A DNA stretch of 64,000 nucleotides from Tenderia sp965602225 (GTDB lineage Bacteria; Pseudomonadota; Gammaproteobacteria; Tenderiales; Tenderiaceae): assembly GCA_965602225.1 (NCBI GenBank), contig CBFCYE010000014.1, positions 7,891-71,890 of the forward strand, read 5' to 3'. This document shows, piece after piece, positions 7,529-16,315 of the stretch (positions are counted from its first letter, which is position 1; the number at the start of each line of letters is the position of its first letter). The translations under genes were made by a program, and so were the position numbers. The notes beneath the pieces are model-generated. The model was not told the DNA's origin and did no database searches. It saw nothing but the letters and a program-made list of their open reading frames with translations.

Positions 7529-9520
7529 ATGGATATCATAGGGATTATGGAGGAAGATCTTTTCAAACAGCAGATGCGGGCCTTCGACCGCTGGAAAGCT
7601 GAACTCATCCAGGTTATTCAGGATTATCATCACTGGCTTGAAACCCAGGGCAAGGGTACCGCTGATATCAATGTTCGGCTTTTCGATGTCATCGAATCGC
7701 TCAAGTCCGATCGCCTAACCATTGCCTTTGTCGCCGAGTTTTCCCGCGGCAAGACCGAACTGATTAACGCCATCTTCTTCGCCGACTATAAACGTCGCCT
7801 GCTACCATCAGAAGCTGGCCGCACTACCATGTGCCCAACCGAACTCTTCTATGATCACGAAGAGAATCAAGCCTATATTCGACTGTTGCCGATTGAAACG
7901 CGGCTGCAGGAAAAAAGCATTTCCGAACTGAAAAAAGATCTCGATCAATGGAAGACCATCAACCTGGACGTCAACTCGTCCGACCAGATGGTTGAAGCCA
8001 TGAAGGAAGTGATTACCACCAAAAACGTACCATTACAGCAAGCCATCGATCTTGGCTTGTACAGCGATGATTCACCACGGCGACGCAAGACCGATGAGCC
8101 GCCACCAGAAGAGATTGAAGTGCCACAGTGGCGTCATGCCATGATCAGCTTTCCTCACCCCTTGCTGCAACAGGGTCTGGCGATACTCGATACCCCCGGC
8201 CTGAATGCGCTGGGTACCGAACCAGAACTGACCTATAACATGTTGCCGAATGCCCATGCTGTGTTATTCGTACTGGCGGCAGACACCGGCACTACCCGTA
8301 GCGACCTGGACGTATGGGAGTATTACATCAAGGAACATCGCGCCAGCGGTGACAAAGGGCTGGTTGCAGCACTAAACAAAATTGATACCCTCTGGGATGA
8401 AATGAAGAGCGATGACGAAGTCACCGTATCCATCGAGGCACAGCGACAAGATGTCGCCAATTCACTAGCCATTGATGCCGGCAACGTCTTTCCTGTTTCC
8501 GCACAAAAGGGCCTGCTGGCAAAAACAAAAGATGATCAAGAGCTGCTGGAAAAGAGCCGCCTAATGGAATTGGAGCGTTATCTTGCCAATGAAATCATTC
8601 CGGCCAAACAAGGCATTATCCGCGACAATATCGTTGGCGAAATCGGCACGCTGATCAATTCCGAACGCAATGCCGTTGCCGGCCAATACAAACAGATCAA
8701 ATCACAACTTGATGACCTAAAATCAGCCAGTGGTAAAAACACGCATCTGATTCAGCACTTGATGCGCAAAGCACGCGAAAAACAGGCGGCATATAACGAC
8801 AACATGGAATATTTCCAATCTAGTCGTCGTTCACTAAATCAACACGCCAAACTTTTATTGAATGAATTGAGCCTGAAAAAATTTGATAATGTTGCCGCCA
8901 CCGCGCGCAAACAGATGACTGATAGCTGGACCACCGGCGGCCTAAAAAATGGCATGAAGACACTGTTTGATGGTATTCGCGAAACCATGCAGATATCCAC
9001 CCGACATGCCGATGAAACACACCAGCAAATCATCCAAATTTATCAAAAGTTCGAGAAAGAAATTGAGCTTGAGGCACTTGCTCCCAAGCCTTTCTCAACT
9101 GATAAATACGATGCTGAAATACAAAAGCTGTATGAACAGGCTGAAGAATTTCGTTCCAGTCCTGTCACCACCATGACCGAACAAAACTTCGTGGTGAAAA
9201 AGTTTTTCATCTCCCTGGTCAGCCATGCTCGTGACATATTTTTTCAGGCCAACCAGGAAGCAGAAACTTGGTTCAAAGACATCATGATTCCGCTGGCAAA
9301 ACATGTTACCGAGCATAAACAACTGCTAGAACAGCACATGGAAACCCTCTACAAGATCAATGAGTCCAAAGACAACATTGCCTCAAAGACTGCAGAGCTG
9401 GAAGGCCAATGCCGCAAACTGGCCGAGCAACATGCCACCCTGGACGGTATGCACAAAAAACTACAAAACCCCATCGGTACTCAGGCAGACAGCGACCCCC
9501 AAAGGGCCGCCAACGCCTAG
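7529..9520 (+). CDS. Bacterial dynamin-like GTPase
   Basis: A protein of 663 residues with an N-terminal GTPase and a long helical rest. The G1 loop is VAEFSRGKTELINA (Gly74-Lys75-Thr76; the usual first glycine of GxxxxGKT is alanine). GRTTMCPTE is the likely G2 switch, DTPG at Asp221 is G3 and NKID at 283-286 is G4. From about residue 375 on the sequence is mostly charged helix with coiled-coil character (KLAEQHATLDGMHKK near the end), and no clear membrane span is visible. Such proteins are expected to bind membranes or oligomerise in a GTP-dependent way; the cellular job here is unknown. ATG 7529 and ATG 7547 are both possible starts. The gene stands alone after yggT and ends in a hairpin terminator. 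Confidence 0.8.
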   Translation: MDIIGIMEEDLFKQQMRAFDRWKAELIQVIQDYHHWLETQGKGTADINVRLFDVIESLKSDRLTIAFVAEFSRGKTELINAIFFADYKRRLLPSEAGRTTMCPTELFYDHEENQAYIRLLPIETRLQEKSISELKKDLDQWKTINLDVNSSDQMVEAMKEVITTKNVPLQQAIDLGLYSDDSPRRRKTDEPPPEEIEVPQWRHAMISFPHPLLQQGLAILDTPGLNALGTEPELTYNMLPNAHAVLFVLAADTGTTRSDLDVWEYYIKEHRASGDKGLVAALNKIDTLWDEMKSDDEVTVSIEAQRQDVANSLAIDAGNVFPVSAQKGLLAKTKDDQELLEKSRLMELERYLANEIIPAKQGIIRDNIVGEIGTLINSERNAVAGQYKQIKSQLDDLKSASGKNTHLIQHLMRKAREKQAAYNDNMEYFQSSRRSLNQHAKLLLNELSLKKFDNVAATARKQMTDSWTTGGLKNGMKTLFDGIRETMQISTRHADETHQQIIQIYQKFEKEIELEALAPKPFSTDKYDAEIQKLYEQAEEFRSSPVTTMTEQNFVVKKFFISLVSHARDIFFQANQEAETWFKDIMIPLAKHVTEHKQLLEQHMETLYKINESKDNIASKTAELEGQCRKLAEQHATLDGMHKKLQNPIGTQADSDPQRAANA

Positions 9521-9545
9521 CAGCAGAACGATCAACTCGAAAAAC

Positions 9546-9574
9546 AGGGCCTCGCTTTAAGCGGGGCTTTTTTA
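9546..9574. terminator. Rho-independent terminator between the dynamin-like gene and xthA
   Basis: GCCTCGC (9550-9556) pairs with GCGGGGC (9561-9567, one G-U pair) and is followed by six to seven T on the plus strand, ending the dynamin-like gene. On the minus strand the same hairpin is followed by a run of T from the AAAAA at about 9540-9544, so it may also stop xthA transcripts. Confidence 0.75.
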
Positions 9575-9584
9575 TTCAGGCAAA

Positions 9585-10364
9585 CTACAACTCACCGTCA
9601 TAATCGACAATCAATGGCGCATGATCAGAAAAGCGTTCATCTTTATAAACCGAGACACTCTTTACCTTGTCTTTCAGACCGGACGTAATCACCTGATAAT
9701 CTATACGCCAACCAACATTATTGGCCCAGGACTGGCCCCGGTTTGACCACCAGGTATATTGGCCAGCCTCCTGATTTACTTCACGAAAGGCATCGACATA
9801 ACCCATCGGCCCGAACAGCTGATCCAGCCAGGCCCGCTCTTCCGGCAGACAGCCTGAATTCTTCTGATTGCTTTTCCAGTTTTTAATATCGATCTCTTTG
9901 TGAACGATGTTCCAGTCACCGCAGATAATGAACTCACGTTTTTGCCGAGACATCTTTTTCAGGCGTTCGCTGTAGCGATCCATAAAACTGTATTTGATCT
10001 GCTGCCGTTCTTCCTTGGCTGAACCGGAAGGCAGATATAGAGAGGCCACCGACAGTTTGCCAAAATCGGCCTGGATATAACGGCCTTCGGCGTCCATATC
10101 CTCAAACCCCTCACCCAGACCACAGGTCACCTGATCCGGTTTCTGTTTGCAGTAAATCGCCACACCGGAATAGCCCTTCTTCTCAGCATCGAAGAAATAG
10201 GCATGGTATCCCTCAGGGTAATGCAGCTCTGGCGACAGCTGGTCTTCCTGCGCCTTGGTCTCCTGAATGCAAAGCACATCGACATCCTGCTTCAACATCC
10301 AGGCAAAAAAGCCTTTGCGCTCAGCAGAGCGAATACCATTTAAATTGGCTGAAATAATTCTCAT
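9585..10364 (-). CDS. xthA: Exodeoxyribonuclease III (at the crc position next to pyrE)
   Basis: A protein of 259 residues of the exonuclease III/AP endonuclease fold. All expected catalytic residues are present: Asn in SANLNG, Glu in CIQETKAQ, Asp and Asn in CGDWNIVH, Asp in WRIDYQVI and the Asp-His pair in SDHAPLIVDYD. It should cut DNA at abasic sites and digest 3' ends. In Pseudomonas the gene beside pyrE is crc, a related RNA-regulatory protein that has lost these residues (from memory, GSLY and SQHAP in place of GDWN and SDHAP); the rest of this protein, for example the segments around EERAWLDQLFG and DIKNWK, looks Crc-like. ATG 10364 is chosen because MRIISANLNG is the family N terminus; the frame stays open 14 codons further. 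It is divergent from pyrE. Confidence 0.92.
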   Translation of the reverse strand: MRIISANLNGIRSAERKGFFAWMLKQDVDVLCIQETKAQEDQLSPELHYPEGYHAYFFDAEKKGYSGVAIYCKQKPDQVTCGLGEGFEDMDAEGRYIQADFGKLSVASLYLPSGSAKEERQQIKYSFMDRYSERLKKMSRQKREFIICGDWNIVHKEIDIKNWKSNQKNSGCLPEERAWLDQLFGPMGYVDAFREVNQEAGQYTWWSNRGQSWANNVGWRIDYQVITSGLKDKVKSVSVYKDERFSDHAPLIVDYDGEL

Positions 10365-10462
10365 ATAAAACTCTTTGTTGTTTAACGATTGGCCCACAGG
10401 CCACATACGGCGTAAAATACTAGCCTTTATTTATCTGGTACGGAATAGGCCACGGAATGACT

Positions 10463-11110
10463 ATGCACGCTTATCAACGCGAATTTCTGGATTTTGTTAT
10501 CGCCACCGATGTATTGCGCTTTGGTGAGTTCACCCTCAAGTCGGGCCGTGTCAGTCCCTATTTTTTCAATAGTGGCCTGTTCAACACCGGCTCGTCTATC
10601 GCCAAGCTGGGGCGCTATTATGCCGCCGCCATCGAAAATTCCGACATAGAATACGACATGATCTTTGGCCCGGCCTACAAAGGCATCCCGCTGGCCACCA
10701 GTGCTGCCATCGCCCTGGCCGACCACCACGACCGCGACCTGCCCTATGCCTTTAACCGCAAAGAGGCCAAGGATCACGGCGAAGGCGGCACTATCGTCGG
10801 TGCAGCACTAGCAGGCAAGGTGCTGATCATTGATGATGTAATCTCAGCCGGCACCTCGGTGCGCGAGTCTATTGACATGATCAAGGCTGCTGGCGCCACC
10901 ACAACCGGGGTCGTTATTGCCCTGGATCGCCAGGAGAAGGGCCAGGACGAACGTTCAGCCATCCAAGAAGTGGAACAGCAGTACGACTTCCCGGTCGCCA
11001 GCATCGTCAAGTTAGACGATCTGATCAGCTATCTAGCGGAAAAACCCGAGATGGCCACGGCCCTCAACAACGTCAGCGCCTACCGCGAGCAATACGGCGT
11101 TAGCGACTAG
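10463..11110 (+). CDS. pyrE: Orotate phosphoribosyltransferase
   Basis: This enzyme of 215 residues transfers phosphoribose from PRPP to orotate, giving OMP in pyrimidine synthesis. The N terminus (YQREFLDFVI, LRFGEFTLKSGR), FGPAYKGIPLA, the flexible loop FNRKEAKDHGEGG and the PRPP motif VLIIDDVISAGTS are all present. ATG 10463 is preferred over ATG 10457 because it aligns with the E. coli protein and sits seven bases after GGA; the difference is two residues. The 3' end overlaps the convergent TauE-like gene by four bases. Confidence 0.96.
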   Translation: MHAYQREFLDFVIATDVLRFGEFTLKSGRVSPYFFNSGLFNTGSSIAKLGRYYAAAIENSDIEYDMIFGPAYKGIPLATSAAIALADHHDRDLPYAFNRKEAKDHGEGGTIVGAALAGKVLIIDDVISAGTSVRESIDMIKAAGATTTGVVIALDRQEKGQDERSAIQEVEQQYDFPVASIVKLDDLISYLAEKPEMATALNNVSAYREQYGVSD

Positions 11111-11862
11111 GCCCAGATCAGGCTAACCCCCATCAATAGGGTAACCACCTCAAAGACACGTTTGATGAGGCGGTTGCCCTTCACTATGGCATAGTGTGCG
11201 CCAAGATAACCTCCTAGCAGTGAGCCCAGCAACAAGGCTGGCAGCCAGTCCCACTGTATCTCACCCAGCATGCCCAAAGTCAGGGCACCTGCGCCATTCC
11301 AGAACATACCGACCAGGATCAGCGTATAGGCCACCGCCCGCTTATAATCTAAACCAAACCAGTGCACCAGCCACAGGGTGACAAACAAGCCAGTACCTGA
11401 GGTCAGAGACCCGTTCAGCACACCAATCAGCAACAACACCGCACCACCAACCAGATATCCCGAGACATTGCGATGCCGCAGCTGCTGCTCAGAACCCAGC
11501 TCGGGCTTAAGAAATGAATACACCCCCAGTGCAATAGTCAGCATCCCCAAGGCCACCTCGGCGATACGATCAGGCACAGCCAAAATAATACTGGCGCCCA
11601 ATACCACCCCGGGCAGCCCCGTCGCCAGGATAAACAGCGCGAAACGGTAATCAATATTCCGCTCACGCCAATGCCGTGTGGTGGCACCAACTCCGAGGGC
11701 GACACTGGCCACCTTGTGGGTTGCCAAGGCAACAGAAAATGGCAAACCAAGAAAGATCAAGGCCGGTAGCTGAAGCAAGCCGGCACCACCACCAGCCAAG
11801 GCAGAAAAGGCATTGGCCACCAGCGAGACGAAAAACAACAACAGATGCTGCTCCCAATTCAA
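11107..11862 (-). CDS. TauE/SafE family anion exporter
   Basis: An integral membrane protein of 251 residues with about eight hydrophobic helices and two related halves, each starting with a glycine-rich segment: AGGGAGLLQLPAL and the preceding NAFSA in the first half, and GSLTSGTGLFVTLWLV in the second. Members of this family (also called sulfite exporter TauE/SafE, DUF81) move sulfite, sulfoacetate or other anions; the substrate cannot be told here. The start is TTG 11862 with AAAGGA seven bases upstream. The gene is convergent with pyrE and overlaps its stop by four bases, and it interrupts the argB-pyrE order known from Pseudomonas. Confidence 0.85.
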   Translation of the reverse strand: MNWEQHLLLFFVSLVANAFSALAGGGAGLLQLPALIFLGLPFSVALATHKVASVALGVGATTRHWRERNIDYRFALFILATGLPGVVLGASIILAVPDRIAEVALGMLTIALGVYSFLKPELGSEQQLRHRNVSGYLVGGAVLLLIGVLNGSLTSGTGLFVTLWLVHWFGLDYKRAVAYTLILVGMFWNGAGALTLGMLGEIQWDWLPALLLGSLLGGYLGAHYAIVKGNRLIKRVFEVVTLLMGVSLIWA

Positions 11863-11969
11863 TCGCTATCCTTTCCGGGCTACAATGGCCAATAAAAAAT
11901 CATAATAATGAAGGTTACTTCTGACTTGCCGATATGGGTAATAAGAAATCATATTAATGGATGTTATTT

Positions 11970-12596
11970 ATGTCTTACCGCCATCGAAAATCAATTCTTT
12001 CAAATTCACTTGCATACGTTTTGGCTGCACTGACAACAACCTCATCAGCCTATGCTGCCGATCTGTTTCGCTGGCAGGATGAACAAGGCAAGACCCATTA
12101 CACTGATCAGGTGCCACCCGAATATCTCAAAGAAGGCTATCGCGTTATCAGTGAACAAGGACTAACCATCCGCACCATAAGGTCAACCAGTGATATAGAA
12201 AGCAGCCGGGCACCAAGCACACCAGAGATTCCCAAGCAGCAGGCCCTTGAAGATCAACGCTTATTGATGACCTATAGCAACGAAGACGAAATCATCGCTA
12301 CCCGCGATAGAAAACTCGCCGATACCCAGGCAATGCTGGATTTAACCCAGGAGACAATTTCCCTGCTTGAAACACAATTTCGTCAACTGGCAAAAGAGGC
12401 TAGCGATTTTGAAAAACGGGGGAAGCCAATCCCTGAATCATTGTTGAGCCAGATTTCCAATACCAGAAGAAAAATGGAAAAACATCAAACCAAGCTCGGA
12501 CAAGGAGCCAGCGACATATCAAATATCAAGCAAGCGTTTGACGAAACGCTACAGCGTTACCGTCAACTCAAAAGTGTTATGGATAAGGTCGAATAA
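11970..12596 (+). CDS. Secreted DUF4124 protein with coiled coil
   Basis: A protein of 208 residues with an N-terminal signal peptide (basic start SYRHRK, hydrophobic stretch, cleavage expected after SSAYA, about residue 30). The DUF4124 domain follows at once: DLFRWQDEQGKTHYTDQVPPEY, a small motif domain common in gammaproteobacterial periplasmic proteins. The remaining 140 residues are charged helices (LDLTQETISLLETQFRQLA, then RKMEKHQTKLG) likely to form a coiled coil. The function is unknown. ATG 11970 is preferred over ATG 11961 because GGA lies eight bases upstream. It is convergent with argB and sits alone between it and the TauE-like gene. Confidence 0.8.
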   Translation: MSYRHRKSILSNSLAYVLAALTTTSSAYAADLFRWQDEQGKTHYTDQVPPEYLKEGYRVISEQGLTIRTIRSTSDIESSRAPSTPEIPKQQALEDQRLLMTYSNEDEIIATRDRKLADTQAMLDLTQETISLLETQFRQLAKEASDFEKRGKPIPESLLSQISNTRRKMEKHQTKLGQGASDISNIKQAFDETLQRYRQLKSVMDKVE

Positions 12597-12601
12597 AAAG
12601 C

Positions 12602-13495
12602 CTAAGCCCGAATCAGCGTACCTATGCCCTGATCGGTAAACAGCTCTAATAATACGGCATGTTTTATCCGACCATCGATGATATGAACCGCACGTACCCC
12701 ACCCTGGGCCGCATCCATAGCGCACTTAATCTTGGGCAACATGCCACCATAAATGGTGCCATCAGCAATCAAGGCTTTAACCTGCTCAGCCCCCAGGCCA
12801 GTCAGCACATTGTCCTCTTTATCGAGAATGCCGCCGGTATTGGTCAGCAAGATCAGCTTCTCAGCCTGTAACACTTCGGCCAGTTTGCCAGCCACAAGAT
12901 CAGCATTAATATTATAGGACTGGCCATTTTCACCGACACCAATCGGGGCGATGACAGGAATAAAGTCACTATTCACCAGCATATCAAGCACACCACTGTC
13001 GATAGAGGCCACCTCACCGACATGACCAATATCAATAATCTCGGGGGCATTCATCTCAGGGGCATTCTGTTCAAACTTAAGTTTGCGCGCTCGGATTAGG
13101 TCACCATCCTTACCCGTCAAACCTACCGCCCGACCACCATGTTGATTGATGAGATTCACAATCTCTTTATTAACCAAACCACCGAGCACCATTTCAACCA
13201 CATCCATGGTCTCACTGTCGGTCACCCGCATGCCCTGAAAAAACTTACTCTCTATACCAATCCGCTCCAGCAACTTGCCAATCTGTGGACCGCCACCATG
13301 GACAATAATCGGATTAATCCCCACCAGTTTCATCAACACCACATCACGGGCAAAACTGTTTTTCAACTCTTCATCGACCATGGCATTACCACCATACTTG
13401 ATCACCAGAGTCTTGCCGGCAAAACGTTGTATGTATGGCAAGGCCTCAGTTAAGACCTGAGCAACATTCATGGCTGCATCTTTATTTAATGTCAT
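12602..13495 (-). CDS. argB: N-acetylglutamate kinase
   Basis: The second enzyme of arginine synthesis, 297 residues, phosphorylating N-acetylglutamate with ATP. KTLVIKYGGNAM carries the ATP-binding lysine and glycines, VHGGGPQI binds the substrate, and GLTGKDGDLI and NINADLVAGKLAE complete the amino-acid kinase fold. The N-terminal helix before the first strand (about 25 residues) is the part that in other species lets the enzyme form an arginine-inhibited hexamer, so feedback control by arginine is likely. GGA lies about nine bases before ATG 13495. argB is downstream of algC on the same strand, with a palindromic repeat of about 150 bases in between. Confidence 0.95.
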   Translation of the reverse strand: MTLNKDAAMNVAQVLTEALPYIQRFAGKTLVIKYGGNAMVDEELKNSFARDVVLMKLVGINPIIVHGGGPQIGKLLERIGIESKFFQGMRVTDSETMDVVEMVLGGLVNKEIVNLINQHGGRAVGLTGKDGDLIRARKLKFEQNAPEMNAPEIIDIGHVGEVASIDSGVLDMLVNSDFIPVIAPIGVGENGQSYNINADLVAGKLAEVLQAEKLILLTNTGGILDKEDNVLTGLGAEQVKALIADGTIYGGMLPKIKCAMDAAQGGVRAVHIIDGRIKHAVLLELFTDQGIGTLIRA

Positions 13496-13525
13496 TACTG
13501 TTTCCGTCTAAAAAATTCTTTAGGG

Positions 13526-13679
13526 GCCTCTGATAGATTCTGGACTGAATCGATAATGAAATGAATTTTTTCAGCTCAAGGCGAAAATCGCAGGTAATAG
13601 CGGAACTATTGCCAAGATTTGCAACGCTGAAATGGAGAAATTTAGCCATTAGCGAACAGTTCATGAATTAATCAGAGGC
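13526..13679. repeat. MITE-like palindromic element between algC and argB
   Basis: A segment of about 154 bases bounded by the inverted repeats GCCTCTGAT (13526-13534) and ATCAGAGGC (13671-13679). Inside is a second imperfect palindrome: TTCAGC (about 13570-13575) pairs with GCTGAA (about 13625-13630), and GGTAATAG pairs with CTATTGCC around a CGGAA loop. It codes for nothing visible. The structure is that of a miniature inverted-repeat element or REP-like unit; only one copy is in this window. It would form a long hairpin in an algC-argB transcript. Confidence 0.6.
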
Positions 13680-13686
13680 TCCTTAA

Positions 13687-16275
13687 CTAAAAGGGCAATT
13701 CTAAATCAGGCGCCAGCTTTCGCAGCTGCAATCTAAAAAGCATCTTAATGTGTTCCAACTCCTGCTCACCATCGGCTTCAAAACGGAACATCAAACACGG
13801 CGTTGTATTTGAAGCCCTAACCAGCCCCCAGCCGTGTTTAAATTCCGCCCGTATGCCATCAATAGTAATCAACTGAGCATCCGGCAATTCAAGCTCTTGT
13901 TGCAGACGTTGCATCAACTTAAAGTGTTCACCTTCTGCCAAAGGCAACATCAGTTCTGGAGTACTAAATGCGTCTGGCAGCTCAGCAAACACCTCTGCAC
14001 TGGCGCGCTTACCTTTTGATAAGATTTCCAACAGCCGCAACGCCGTATACAGTCCATCATCAAAGCCATACCAACGATCATTAAAAAACACGTGGCCGCT
14101 CATCTCACCCGCTAGTGCCGCACCAGTCTCTTTCAGCTTGGCCTTCATCAGCGAATGGCCCGCCTTGCCCATCACCGCCTGACCACCAGCCTGTTCAATC
14201 ACTCGATGCAGGTGACGACTGCATTTAACATCATAAATAATCTTTGCCCCAGGCTGATGCTTCAACACGTCCAGGGCATACAACATCAACTGCCGATCCG
14301 GCCAGATAATATTCCCTTGGGAATCCACCACACCGAGGCGGTCGCCATCACCATCAAAGGCCAGACCAATATCGGCACTGGTCTTTTTCACTGTCGCGAT
14401 CAGGGCCTGTAGATTGACCGGCTGGCTAGGATCAGGATGGTGATAAGGAAAACTGCCATCCACATCACAATAAAGCTCAGTCACATCACAACCAATACTG
14501 CGTAGCAGCGCCGGCACGACGGTTCCGGAAACACCGTTACCACAATCAACCACCACCTTAAACTTACGCTCAATCTTGACATCGGCTTGAAGCCGGGCAG
14601 AATAATCAGCAACCAACTTCTGCTCGGTATAACTACCTTCACCGACAGAAAAATCTTCCGACAAAATGCGTTGATAGATTTTCTGAATCGCCTCTTCAGT
14701 AAGCGACTCACCCTGCAAGACCATTTTGAAACCGTTATAGTCCGCCGGATTGTGACTGCCTGTGACCATCACGGCCGAACGGGCATTAAGATAGTGAGTG
14801 GCAAAATAAACCACTGGCGTCGGCACCATTCCCAGGTCAATGACATCACGGCCACTTTCACACAAGCCCTTAATCAAGGCATCCGCCATTTCCTGGCTCG
14901 AAAGCCGCCCATCACGGCCGACAACAATCGCCTGCTCACCCCGTTGCCAGGCCTCAGTACCAAAGGCACGACCTATCTGGCGAACAACCGCTGGGGTCAG
15001 GGTCTTACCAACAACGCCACGAATATCATAGGCACGAAAAATAGATGCGGACACAACACCAGCCTCATCTGCAACCGGTTCTGAGATGGCGTCTGGCTTG
15101 TTTTCAACTTGCTCTACCGCTGGCAGTTCCTCTTCTTTTATCTCGATAGCTGACTCATTCTGATAGAGAATATTCACATATGAATTTTCGAAATCCTTGC
15201 GTCCCGCCTCAGATTCCTCAGCGGCGCTGCGTTTTACTACTGTCTCAGCTGCTGCCGCTACCGCAGTCTGTGGCAACAGCGACCAGTTCAATGTTTGCAG
15301 ATTATTCAGGGTCGGTTGCAATTCAACCAAACCAGCATTGTAATCCTTACCCATCCATTGACCGGCAAGGCGGTCTCGAACATAGCCGTATAAAACATTG
15401 GCACTGGCAACCATGCTCTTATCCATCACCCGGGAGAAAACCATCATCATCAATGCCAGAATAATCGCCACAAGCACATAGCCTGACCAAAAAAGCACGC
15501 GCCAATCCAGCCCCATAATCTGCCAAACTTTTGGTTTTTCCCAATAGGACAAGCGCCAATGTGCATCCGCAAAATCACTATTAAACTCCTGGGCAGCCGT
15601 CTTGACGGCCTCATCACCTCGGCCAATAAACTGCTCTACCGAACCGTTACTCAGCACCTGGCCCAACTCAAGCCGAGCATCATTAATCACAAGCTGCTTA
15701 ATCGCTGCATCCAGAACCGCTGAATCAAATCGCACCAACACATAGCCAATAAGGTTTTGTCCCTGCTTAAACGGACGAACGATATCGAGGTGACGACTGC
15801 CATCCTCCAGTTTGTGATATTCAAGCCGGGCCTGAAGCCCCTTATCTGCCTCATAAATCAGATCCAGTTCAGAAAAACTCAGTAGTGGATACTGACCGGC
15901 GAGCTGCTTTTCTTCACCCTTAGCAAACATCATCACCTGACTGGCATCAATCATCGCTGCCAAATCGGCCTCGCGCACCTTACGGCTATCGGGGTAACTC
16001 AGCAGTTCAAACAAATTTGGGTCTGCCGCCAGTAAATTAACTCGCTCGACATAACGTTTAAGCAGAGCATCAACCTCAAGGTTAAGCCTGGTTTTTTCAA
16101 CTTCAGCGTGCTGAGCCATCTTTTCCTGCTGCAGTGATGCCAGCAAAAAATACACCACCAGTGTCAGCACAAATAACGCTGCCACACCCGCCAGAATCGC
16201 CCTACCAGCGATAGCCGGCAATGATGCTTGCTGCTGCATGCCCCGCCCAACCTCTGTTTGTTTGTTTTTAAACAT
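13687..16275 (-). CDS. algC: Phosphomannomutase/phosphoglucomutase with membrane-anchored N-terminal domain
   Basis: A protein of 862 residues in two parts. Residues 1-400 hold a membrane helix (25-47), a periplasmic domain of about 200 residues, a second helix (about 257-283) and a cytoplasmic linker. Residues from about 408 on form a complete alpha-D-phosphohexomutase: FRAYDIRGVVG, the phosphoserine loop VTGSHNP (Ser507), the metal loop DGDGDR starting at Asp641, the sugar loop GEMSGH and the phosphate loop near RASNTTP. The enzyme makes mannose-1-phosphate and glucose-1-phosphate for alginate, LPS and other polysaccharides. Pseudomonas aeruginosa AlgC is also annotated in a long form of similar size, although the crystallised enzyme is only the C-terminal half. 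It lies between dut and argB as in Pseudomonas. Confidence 0.92.
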   Translation of the reverse strand: MFKNKQTEVGRGMQQQASLPAIAGRAILAGVAALFVLTLVVYFLLASLQQEKMAQHAEVEKTRLNLEVDALLKRYVERVNLLAADPNLFELLSYPDSRKVREADLAAMIDASQVMMFAKGEEKQLAGQYPLLSFSELDLIYEADKGLQARLEYHKLEDGSRHLDIVRPFKQGQNLIGYVLVRFDSAVLDAAIKQLVINDARLELGQVLSNGSVEQFIGRGDEAVKTAAQEFNSDFADAHWRLSYWEKPKVWQIMGLDWRVLFWSGYVLVAIILALMMMVFSRVMDKSMVASANVLYGYVRDRLAGQWMGKDYNAGLVELQPTLNNLQTLNWSLLPQTAVAAAAETVVKRSAAEESEAGRKDFENSYVNILYQNESAIEIKEEELPAVEQVENKPDAISEPVADEAGVVSASIFRAYDIRGVVGKTLTPAVVRQIGRAFGTEAWQRGEQAIVVGRDGRLSSQEMADALIKGLCESGRDVIDLGMVPTPVVYFATHYLNARSAVMVTGSHNPADYNGFKMVLQGESLTEEAIQKIYQRILSEDFSVGEGSYTEQKLVADYSARLQADVKIERKFKVVVDCGNGVSGTVVPALLRSIGCDVTELYCDVDGSFPYHHPDPSQPVNLQALIATVKKTSADIGLAFDGDGDRLGVVDSQGNIIWPDRQLMLYALDVLKHQPGAKIIYDVKCSRHLHRVIEQAGGQAVMGKAGHSLMKAKLKETGAALAGEMSGHVFFNDRWYGFDDGLYTALRLLEILSKGKRASAEVFAELPDAFSTPELMLPLAEGEHFKLMQRLQQELELPDAQLITIDGIRAEFKHGWGLVRASNTTPCLMFRFEADGEQELEHIKMLFRLQLRKLAPDLELPF

Positions 16276-16315
16276 CCTGATTCCCAGCCACTATCACTGC
16301 CTGCATCACTCGAAC

